A model generated the notes under the pieces. That model saw only the letters and a program-made list of their open reading frames with translations. It was not told the DNA's origin and ran no database searches. A stretch of DNA of 60,241 nucleotides from Paragemmobacter straminiformis. GTDB lineage: Bacteria; Pseudomonadota; Alphaproteobacteria; Rhodobacterales; Rhodobacteraceae. How positions within the stretch are numbered: the stretch's first letter is position 1; every line of letters starts with the position of its first letter. The translations under genes were made by a program, and so were the position numbers. Location of the stretch: assembly GCF_014243445.1 (NCBI RefSeq), contig NZ_JACLQD010000008.1, positions 1 to 60,241 of the forward strand, written 5' to 3'. This document shows, in pieces, positions 54,038 through 60,241 of the stretch.

Positions 54038-56626
54038 TCATTTGACCAGTTCGACCTTTACGGCCGAAAGCAGGTCGACGCGATGGAAGGGTTTGCGCAG
54101 CAGTGCGATCCCTTCGGCCAAACGGCCATCGCGGATCAAGACGTCCTTGTCATAGCCCGACATGAACAGCGTCCGCAGCGAAGCGGTGTCTTTCGACAGC
54201 CGCTGCGAAAGCTGCAAACCGTTCATTCCGCCGGGCAAGACCACATCGGCCAGCAACAGGTCGATCGGCGCGATGCTGCGGTGCATTTCGACCGCCTCGT
54301 CGCCGGTTGCCGCATGCCAGACCTTGTAGCCCGCAACGCGCAACTGGTTGACGATATAGGCCGCCACACCTTCGTCATCCTCGACCACCAGCACGCGTTC
54401 GCCCTGACCGCTGACGGCATCGCCGCGCTTCGAGGGAAGCAGCAATTCTCCCTTGGAGCGCGGGAAATACATGCTCAGCGACGTGCCGACACCAAGCTGG
54501 CTTTCGATGCGGACGGTGCCGGAGGACTGGCGGACGAAGCCCTGCACCATGCTCAGGCCAAGTCCGCTGCCGCGACCGACTTCCTTAGTCGTGAAGAAAG
54601 GCTCGAACACGCGGTGCAACAGGTGTTCGGGTATTCCCGCCCCGTGGTCGGTTACGGTGATGACGACGTATTCTCCGGCCACGAGATCGCCGGAAGGGTC
54701 GTTCCCGATGGTCTGGTCGGTTGCGGAAATCGTCACCTTGCCGCCATCGGGCATGGCGTCACGCGCGTTCAGCACAAGGTTCAGCGTCGCAGACGAAAGT
54801 TGCGCCTTGTCGATCAGGGCATACCAGTTCGACTTGCAGGAAATTGCCAGTTCGATATCGGCCGGCAAAGCCCGGTCCAGCAGGTCACGCATTCCCTCTA
54901 CGACGGCACCCGGACGGATAAGTTCGGGTGCCAGCGGTTGCTTGCGGGCATAGGCGAGAAGATGGTTCGTAAGCTCGGCCCCCCTCTCGGCGGCTTGCTG
55001 GATGCGCGATGCAAGCCGGGCTTCCTCGCTGCCTTGGGGAAGGATGTCGGACAGGAATTCCGCCTTGCCCAGAATGATCGTGAGCAGGTTGTTGAAGTCA
55101 TGCGCGAAGCCACCGGTCAGCTGGCCCATCGCCTCGAGTTTCTGCGACTGGCGAACCTGTTCTTCAAGTTTGGCGCGTTCGGTGATGTCGACGATGCTGC
55201 CCAGAACCCGCGTCGGCGCGCCCTGTGCGTCGCGGATCACGAAACCGCTGGCGATGCAGGTCACCACAGACCCGTCCGAACAGGTAAAGTCGTATTGTTC
55301 ACGCCAGATATCATGGCCGTCGGCAAAGGCCGTGGACAGGCTTTGGCGCACCCTGTCGCGGTCTTCCTGCGCGATCAGCCTGTGTGACTCGCGTGCCGAA
55401 AGCACGGGGTCGGGGAAATCATGCCCGAAGCGCGACTTTACGTGGTCGCTCCACCAGACTTCGTCGGTCCGAACGTTCCAGTCCCAGACGACGTCACTGG
55501 TCGCATGGGCCAGCAGCCGGAACCGCTCTTCGCTCAGGCGCAGCGACTCGGCCGAAGCGGCCCTTTCCTGTATCGAATGTCGCAGCGCATCGAACATCTG
55601 GTTGAAACGCTCGCCCACGTTGTAAATCTCGTAAGGCCCGGCGGGTTGCAGACGGACGGACAGGTCGCCTTCGGCAAATTCGCCCGCCGCCTTTGCCAGT
55701 TGTTTCACCGGAGTCGAAATCGACCGCGCGAAAACCCAGGCGAGGCCGAAAGCCATCGAGGTGACGACAAGCCCGAGCAGGCCGCTGACGAAGATCTTGG
55801 TCTTGAAGGGCAACAGGAATTCATCGAGCGGATAGCCCAAAGCGACGATCCATTTCGAGCGTGGCAATTGCGTGAAAGCGCCGATGCGCCGCACACCGGC
55901 AAGGTCTTTTGCAATAAAAGTCCCCTCGCCCCCGTTACGGTAGATGTCGGTAATGAATTCGGGAAGGGGCTTTCCGATCCGGTCCAGCAGGTCACGCGAC
56001 CTCAGGGCGACGTTCAGATCGGGGTCCACCACTGTTGCAATCGCATTCGCGGGAACATTTCCGAGCAAGCGCTTTGACAGCTGTTCAAGGTCGATCGCCG
56101 CGATCACGACACCGACGGGCTTTCCGGCCTGGTCACGGATCGCATGTGTCACGATCACGACCCACAGGTTTACCGTCGGCGGGTAGAGAACGCCCGTAAA
56201 ATACGGGCCATCTGCGGTGATGGCCTTTTCCAGCAAGGGGACGTAGGCGGGGTTGATCGGATAGGGCGCATCCTGCATCGACGAACAGACGAGGTTTCCC
56301 TGCGTATCGCGGATCGAGACCGAGATCAGTTCCGTGTAGAGCGAGTCGAAGTGGTTGATCATGGGATCGCAGTCGTTGCGATCCATTCGGCGGACTTGCG
56401 GGCGGCTGACCAGTTCGCCCAGAACCTCGCCATAGTCGCGGAAGACGCCGTCGAGGTCTCCGCCGATGGATTTGGCAAGGGTCATCGACTTGGAATACCC
56501 CTGATCGATCGCCGCATTCCATTCGGACCGCAGGTAAAGCGCCCATGCGCCCAGCGTTACCAGAAGCATGCATGCCGCCGGTATGAGCAGGCTAGAGGTT
56601 ACGCGCAGACGCAGGTTTCCAATCAT
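54038..56626 (-). CDS. Hybrid sensor histidine kinase (Cache-like sensor, HAMP, PAS, HisKA, HATPase, receiver)
   Basis: 862 residues. A membrane segment at about 10-32 precedes a large extracytoplasmic Cache-like sensor (about 35-280), followed by a second membrane segment (about 285-308) and HAMP (about 310-360). The PAS/PAC region (about 370-495) has VWDWNVRTDEVWWS. HisKA has H509 in FAHDFNNLL. HATPase has LNLVLNARDAM and GRGSGLGLS. The receiver has D794 in LLADVVLPGG. It phosphorylates its own receiver and possibly the response regulator encoded 302 bp upstream in the same orientation. Confidence 0.93.
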   Translation of the reverse strand: MIGNLRLRVTSSLLIPAACMLLVTLGAWALYLRSEWNAAIDQGYSKSMTLAKSIGGDLDGVFRDYGEVLGELVSRPQVRRMDRNDCDPMINHFDSLYTELISVSIRDTQGNLVCSSMQDAPYPINPAYVPLLEKAITADGPYFTGVLYPPTVNLWVVIVTHAIRDQAGKPVGVVIAAIDLEQLSKRLLGNVPANAIATVVDPDLNVALRSRDLLDRIGKPLPEFITDIYRNGGEGTFIAKDLAGVRRIGAFTQLPRSKWIVALGYPLDEFLLPFKTKIFVSGLLGLVVTSMAFGLAWVFARSISTPVKQLAKAAGEFAEGDLSVRLQPAGPYEIYNVGERFNQMFDALRHSIQERAASAESLRLSEERFRLLAHATSDVVWDWNVRTDEVWWSDHVKSRFGHDFPDPVLSARESHRLIAQEDRDRVRQSLSTAFADGHDIWREQYDFTCSDGSVVTCIASGFVIRDAQGAPTRVLGSIVDITERAKLEEQVRQSQKLEAMGQLTGGFAHDFNNLLTIILGKAEFLSDILPQGSEEARLASRIQQAAERGAELTNHLLAYARKQPLAPELIRPGAVVEGMRDLLDRALPADIELAISCKSNWYALIDKAQLSSATLNLVLNARDAMPDGGKVTISATDQTIGNDPSGDLVAGEYVVITVTDHGAGIPEHLLHRVFEPFFTTKEVGRGSGLGLSMVQGFVRQSSGTVRIESQLGVGTSLSMYFPRSKGELLLPSKRGDAVSGQGERVLVVEDDEGVAAYIVNQLRVAGYKVWHAATGDEAVEMHRSIAPIDLLLADVVLPGGMNGLQLSQRLSKDTASLRTLFMSGYDKDVLIRDGRLAEGIALLRKPFHRVDLLSAVKVELVK

Positions 56627-56928
56627 CCCGGAACGCCCATATCCTGCCGGCCAATAGCATGTGCAACATCGGGCATCGGCCAGCCATGGACCCGTGGGCC
56701 GTCAGGCTGCCGATGCATTCGGGCGGGCTGGCCGGAATGGCGCAAAGACCGGATCTGCATCATCGGCTTTCCCCCCTTTGGCGGCAAACGGACCAACCGG
56801 CGCCATGCCGCCGGGACGGGTGCCACCTGCACCAAGGCACACCGGATGCTAGCAGCCGCAGTTTTTGAAAATTCGCGAGATTTGTGCAATTTTGTGAAAG
56901 CGAGAGGGGTCGGCACCTGTGCGGCCCG
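56627..56928. other. 302-bp gap between response regulator and histidine kinase genes
   Basis: No supported gene is found. The notable feature is the pair of 10-bp direct repeats at 56881-56900. The rest is GC-rich and shows no clear promoter or hairpin by eye. Confidence 0.55.
56881..56900. promoter_or_regulatory. 10-bp direct repeat TTTGTGCAAT/TTTGTGAAAG
   Basis: TTTGTG occurs at 56881 and 56891, exactly one helical turn apart, the usual layout of OmpR-type response-regulator sites. It lies about 255 bp upstream of the kinase start and just after the response-regulator stop codon. Confidence 0.5.
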
Positions 56929-57654
56929 TCACACAAGCATGTAGCCGAAGCCGTGAACCGTGCGGATGGAGTGGCTTCCTTCGGACATCCGTGGCAATTT
57001 GCGGCGCAGGCGGCTGACCAGGCCGTCAATGACCCTGTCATAGCTTTCCCATTCGCGCCCCTTGGCGAAGGTCATGATCTGGTCACGCGACAGGACCCTG
57101 CCGCGCGCCTCGAGCAGGGCCAGCAAGACCGAGAACTCTGCCGTCGTAAGGTCGATCTCGACCCCGTCCGGCGACCAGATTTGCCGCGCCGAGGAGCTGA
57201 CCTTGTAGCCGTCGAATTCGTGGTCGATGTTTGCTGCCGGATAGAAATCGGCCGCTTTCAGGCCCGCGTCCTTTTGCAAGGCATGCCCTGACGTGCGGCG
57301 ATAGACGGCATTCACCCGCGCCGCCAGTTCGCGGGGGCGGAACGGCTTGGTCACATAGTCATCAGCGCCGATCTCGAGCCCGAGAACATGGTCCAACTCT
57401 CCGTTGCGGCCCGTCAGGATGATAATTCCCGCTTCGGTCTGGCTGCGCAATTCGCGCACGACGTTCAGGCCGTTGCCATCAGGCAAGGTCAGGTCGATAC
57501 AGCAGACATCGAAATTCCGCTCGGCGAGAAGGCTTTGAAACGTCGCGATGTTTCCGGCTCCGGTGAAGCTGTATCCCTCGCGCACAAGTGCGGTTTCAAG
57601 AATCTCCAGCATTTCCGGCTCGTCATCCAAGGCGAGGATGCTGGGTTTCGGCAC
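56929..57654 (-). CDS. OmpR-family response regulator
   Basis: 241 residues from a GTG at 57652-57654, preceded by AAAGGGA about 9 nt upstream. The frame is open for another 35 codons to a GTG at 57759, but that extension lacks receiver similarity. The receiver has ALDDEPEM, D54 in CIDLTLPDG and K in VTKPFRPRE. The C-terminal winged helix has DLTTAEFSVLLALLEARG, RLRRKLPR and IRTVHGFGYML. The cognate kinase is probably the one encoded next on the same strand. Confidence 0.92.
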   Translation of the reverse strand: MPKPSILALDDEPEMLEILETALVREGYSFTGAGNIATFQSLLAERNFDVCCIDLTLPDGNGLNVVRELRSQTEAGIIILTGRNGELDHVLGLEIGADDYVTKPFRPRELAARVNAVYRRTSGHALQKDAGLKAADFYPAANIDHEFDGYKVSSSARQIWSPDGVEIDLTTAEFSVLLALLEARGRVLSRDQIMTFAKGREWESYDRVIDGLVSRLRRKLPRMSEGSHSIRTVHGFGYMLV

Positions 57655-57985
57655 GATCGGGCTTCCCTTTCTGCACAGTGCTTCAGCCAAAGATGAATTA
57701 TCAAAGTAAGAATGTTTAATCAGCCTTGGCGAGCAGATCAAGACCTCGCACAATTTCACACAATTCCCGCAAACTTATAAAATCTTTGCGGTCCATCCTG
57801 CCGCCCATACGGCCATGGGTATCGATGCCAACCGGTCCGGCACATGGTTTCCAACCTTCCCCCTGCGTCGGGCGGAAGGTGCCTTTGACACAGAATTGCA
57901 CAACTTCGCATGTCGATCCCAAAGTCTGGACACACCCGCTCTTTAGCAGCCTCCGGGTTCGAACTTTCACCGATGGAGACAGCGA
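57655..57985. other. 331-bp divergent intergenic region between response regulator and peroxiredoxin genes
   Basis: It must hold the promoters for the regulator (leftward) and the peroxiredoxin gene (rightward). An AT-rich stretch lies at about 57690-57790. The 10-bp direct repeats at 57746-57765 sit inside it. I found no supported small gene. Confidence 0.55.
57746..57765. promoter_or_regulatory. 10-bp direct repeat TCGCACAATT/TCACACAATT
   Basis: Two CACAATT-containing half-sites lie exactly 10 bp apart, about 100 bp upstream of the response-regulator start. The CACAA core is shared, in inverted orientation, with the repeat at 56881-56900. Confidence 0.55.
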
Positions 57986-58702
57986 ATGGGACTTTCTGCT
58001 TCGATTTCAAAGGTGATCCGCAATCATCCCTTTCGCAGGGCAGGCACGCCGCCCCTGTCGATGGGCAGCCTTTTTCCCGATTTCGTCGCCACCACGACGA
58101 TGGGACAGATAAGGCTGCATGATTGGAGCAAGGGCAGTTGGACCTTTCTTTTCGTCCACCCGCTTGCCGCGACACCGGTCTGCACCTCGGAACTTGTGAG
58201 CATCGTCGGCCGCCAGAAGCAGTTCGACGCGCTCAACACCAAGGTCATCGGCCTGAACTCTTCGCCGCTTCACGATCAGGATGCGTGGCATCGCGACTGT
58301 GCGTCCGTGTTCGGAAAAGAGGTCTGGTTTCCCTGCATCGCAAACATCGACCCGTGGCTTGCGGCGCGGCTGGGGACCGAATGGTTCACCGGCCGTCAGG
58401 TCCTGCCACGCAAGACGCTGGTTCTCGATCCCGATATGCGCGTGCGTCTTGTTCTCGACTATCCGCTCGCCCTCGGGCGGAACGTGCACGAGGTCATGCG
58501 CTGCATCGAAGCCATGCAGATCGCAGATCGTTGCGATGTGATGGTGCCCGCCGACTGGCGCCGTGGCGACCCTTTCGTGACCGCGCGCAGCTGCGGTTAC
58601 GTTCCGTCCGGCGACGAGGACGATGTGACCTTCCTTCCCTACCTTACCGCCATCCCCGAGCCGAAGGACAAAACCGACCTTTTGAATGGAGGAGCGCCGT
58701 GA
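57986..58702 (+). CDS. Peroxiredoxin, 1-Cys (Prx6/AhpC-TSA) type
   Basis: 238 residues. The peroxidatic site reads HPLAATPVCTSEL with Cys66; the usual family text is close to HPADFTPVCTTEL, so several flanking residues differ while Thr, Pro and Cys are kept. The C-terminal part with PADWRRGDPF fits the Prx6 subfamily dimer domain. It reduces peroxides in the cytoplasm. It is translationally coupled (GTGA overlap) to an unknown gene and divergent from the two-component regulator. Confidence 0.87.
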   Translation: MGLSASISKVIRNHPFRRAGTPPLSMGSLFPDFVATTTMGQIRLHDWSKGSWTFLFVHPLAATPVCTSELVSIVGRQKQFDALNTKVIGLNSSPLHDQDAWHRDCASVFGKEVWFPCIANIDPWLAARLGTEWFTGRQVLPRKTLVLDPDMRVRLVLDYPLALGRNVHEVMRCIEAMQIADRCDVMVPADWRRGDPFVTARSCGYVPSGDEDDVTFLPYLTAIPEPKDKTDLLNGGAP

Positions 58703-59268
58703 CGAAATCATACGCTGGCAAGGATGCATCGCGCCCGGCCGCAACCCGAGGAGACATCGTTCCATTCGCCGCCAGTCGCGGCATGACCCGCCCGACCGCA
58801 TGTAAGACCGTGGCAACATTCGATTCCCACGGGCTTTTGTGCGATGTGCTTTGGGTCTTTCGCGAAGTCATGCGAAGGCGGGCAGTTTCGATCCAAGCCG
58901 TTCAGGAAAGATCGCTGCGAAGCTGCATCGCGGGTTCGGATTGTCTGGTGGCCAGCGTCATCGGCCAGACGCTGCAAGCCGCGCTTTTCTTCTTGCATGA
59001 CACGTTCCTGACCGCCGAAATTGGAGCCGTCAGCGCCTCTGGCGAGCTGGAGTTCCGACTGCGACAGGTCGCAAGGCAAGGTCTGCGCAGGGTGCGACCG
59101 GACCACCACCCCCGCGCCAGCGACGCCGGGATGTGGGACCGGATCGCCCGGGAATTGGACGGACGCGAGGATTTTTGCGCGCATGTCTCGCTGACGCGCG
59201 GCGCCTCTTCTGCCCCGAACGGACTTCGTGTCGTGCTTTTCCGGCAGCAGGGACAGCAAGGCTGGTGA
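58699..59268 (+). CDS. Uncharacterised protein, 189 residues, coupled to the peroxiredoxin gene
   Basis: GTG start at 58699, overlapping the peroxiredoxin stop as GTGA, with GGAGG 6 nt upstream. The frame is open further up, but that part lies inside the peroxiredoxin gene. The central region is hydrophobic and helical (GSDCLVASVIGQTLQAALFFLHD), possibly membrane-associated. The C-terminal half is basic and Arg-rich. No family is recognised. Position suggests a function linked to peroxide metabolism. Confidence 0.65.
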   Translation: MTKSYAGKDASRPAATRGDIVPFAASRGMTRPTACKTVATFDSHGLLCDVLWVFREVMRRRAVSIQAVQERSLRSCIAGSDCLVASVIGQTLQAALFFLHDTFLTAEIGAVSASGELEFRLRQVARQGLRRVRPDHHPRASDAGMWDRIARELDGREDFCAHVSLTRGASSAPNGLRVVLFRQQGQQGW

Positions 59269-59307
59269 CGCGGCGCGGCCCGCAGCCTGCTGTCGCGGCT
59301 CAACGAC

Positions 59308-59730
59308 ATGACTGACGCGCGACTGCTGGCCGAGCAGATCGTCTGGGCGGGCGTCACCCCCGATGCGCGGAACGAAGCCTTCAACGCGGTGAATGGCGAT
59401 GTCTTTCGCTGGAGCCGCCTGTGGCGCGTGATTGCCGACTATTTTGGAGTCGAGGCTGCCGATTGTCCGGCGGATCACACCCCTCTGGCCCCCCGGCTTC
59501 AGGGCCGCGATGCAGAGTGGCGCGCCATCGTGGAAGCGCAGGGGCTGCAACCCCTCGCGCTTTCGGCGCTGGCCTCGGCTTGGCATACCGATATTGACCT
59601 CGGGAGGCCGATGGAATGCGTTCATTCGATGGCCAAGGCGCGCCGCTTGGGTTTCAGATCGACACAAGATACCGAGGCCTCCTTCATCGACACATTCGAC
59701 CGGCTGCGGGCCGAGCGGATCATCCCATGA
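59308..59730 (+). pseudogene. C-terminal fragment of a PRISE-type (progesterone 5-beta-reductase-like) SDR
   Basis: The 140 codons match the C-terminal part of PRISE reductases: LLAEQIVWAGVTPDARNEAF, NGDVFRWSRLWRVIA, ADYFGVE, WHTDIDLGRP and KARRLGF. The whole N-terminal Rossmann portion (about 200 residues in full-length members), including the cofactor motif, is absent. The DNA upstream belongs to the unknown gene at 58699-59268. Without a cofactor site it cannot work as a reductase, so I treat it as a deletion remnant. Confidence 0.75.
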
Positions 59731-59876
59731 CGGGGCCAGCATTCATGCAGGACCGCGCCGGAAAGGTATTCACCCGCCCCATCCGTGCCTCCGTTCACTG
59801 TCCGGCAACGAACGGTGTGACAAACCCGCAAAAGCGGCAAAAACGAACACCGAAACACCGCCACGATCCGCGCGTT

Positions 59877-60011
59877 CATCGGCCGGTTCCGGTGCGGGAT
59901 GCAGGAGGAGCGCGGGGAAAGGCTGCAGACGTGCTGCGAGGGTTGATCGAGAAGATCGTGCTGACACCGGATGGCACGGACCCAAGCGGCCATTCCCTCG
60001 AGCTTTTTTGA
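59877..60011 (+). pseudogene. C-terminal remnant of a serine-type site-specific recombinase
   Basis: In the frame ending TGA at 60009-60011, the last 44 codons read KAADVLRGLIEKIVLTPDG and then SLELF. This resembles the conserved tail of large serine recombinases, where a similar AAEVLRxLIERIVLTP motif precedes the end. No catalytic domain or DNA-binding region is present upstream. The fragment lies about 100 bp from the 3' end of tRNA-fMet, a typical place for integrated elements. Confidence 0.55.
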
Positions 60012-60060
60012 GAACCGCGCGGGATTCTGGCGCGCTCCGGGAATAACTTGACCCAGAACG

Positions 60061-60086
60061 CAAAAGGCCCCGCTGTTGGCGGGGCG
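60061..60086 (-). terminator. Terminator of the initiator tRNA gene
   Basis: GCCCCGC (60067-60073) pairs with GCGGGGC (60079-60085) around 5 nt. On the minus strand the stem is followed by TTTTGC. It lies 29 bp past the tRNA 3' end. The 384-bp stretch from 59731 to 60114 otherwise holds only the recombinase remnant. Confidence 0.8.
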
Positions 60087-60114
60087 TATGGGTCTGCGAA
60101 GTGTTCGCTTGAGT

Positions 60115-60191
<77 letters not shown>

Positions 60192-60241
60192 TCCGTTGTG
60201 TTTCCCGAGGGCTTATTGTTTTTGCGATCGGGGTATATTGC

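Noticed and set aside
56623-56916. 97-codon minus-strand open frame between response regulator and kinase genes
   Set aside because: No Shine-Dalgarno site, no recognisable similarity, and it covers the candidate regulatory repeats.
57716-57970. 84-codon minus-strand open frame upstream of the response regulator
   Set aside because: It overlaps the AT-rich promoter region and direct repeats and has no convincing start or family similarity.

Overview
The window reads as chromosomal DNA of a GC-rich alphaproteobacterium, most likely a Rhodobacteraceae relative. The grounds are an alphaproteobacterial-type initiator tRNA, giant RTX and RTX-Hint proteins, SorC-regulated polyol/sugar loci with ribose-type ABC importers, and a GcvA-like LysR regulator. 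No phage genes or intact transposases are visible. The only mobile-element trace is a recombinase C-terminal remnant next to the initiator tRNA at the right end.

Surface and biofilm region (1-19.2 kb). Two very large RTX genes lie on the minus strand. The first runs off the left edge, with at least 2,473 codons in the window and a beta-solenoid-like N-terminal part. The second is a 1,446-residue RTX protein ending in a Hint domain. A membrane-anchored LytTR regulator sits between them. A BcsA-like family 2 glycosyltransferase and a 45-residue membrane protein follow. These converge on a partner-switching operon (SpoIIE-type phosphatase, STAS antagonist, RsbW-like anti-sigma kinase). A lone receiver-domain protein ends the region.

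Catabolic region 1 (19.2-30.3 kb, minus strand). Nine genes are packed with 4-nt overlaps or short gaps: a TPP-dependent lyase, hydantoinase/oxoprolinase A and B subunits, an aminotransferase, a uronate-dehydrogenase-like epimerase, a FAD oxidoreductase, a LysR regulator and two SDR dehydrogenases. Its substrate cannot be read from the sequence.

Catabolic region 2 (30.5-51.7 kb). Two SorC regulators, a PfkB sugar kinase, a zinc alcohol dehydrogenase, a GlpD/EryB-like flavoprotein, a SAF-type NAD(P) oxidoreductase and an acetoin-dehydrogenase-like E1alpha/E1beta/E2 set, whose E2 ends in an alpha/beta-hydrolase, look like one carbohydrate or polyol pathway. Two complete ribose-type ABC importers follow, one led by an alpha/beta-hydrolase gene. 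Short motifs related to TGAACATTTGC recur in front of several of these operons and are candidate SorC operators.

Right end (51.7-60.2 kb). A TetR/MttB-type methyltransferase pair has a palindrome in its promoter region. A histidine kinase/response regulator pair has 10-bp direct repeats near each gene. Then come a 1-Cys peroxiredoxin with a translationally coupled unknown protein, a truncated PRISE-type reductase, a serine-recombinase remnant and tRNA-fMet. Domain calls rest on motif recognition by eye. No database search was run, and substrate assignments are inference.
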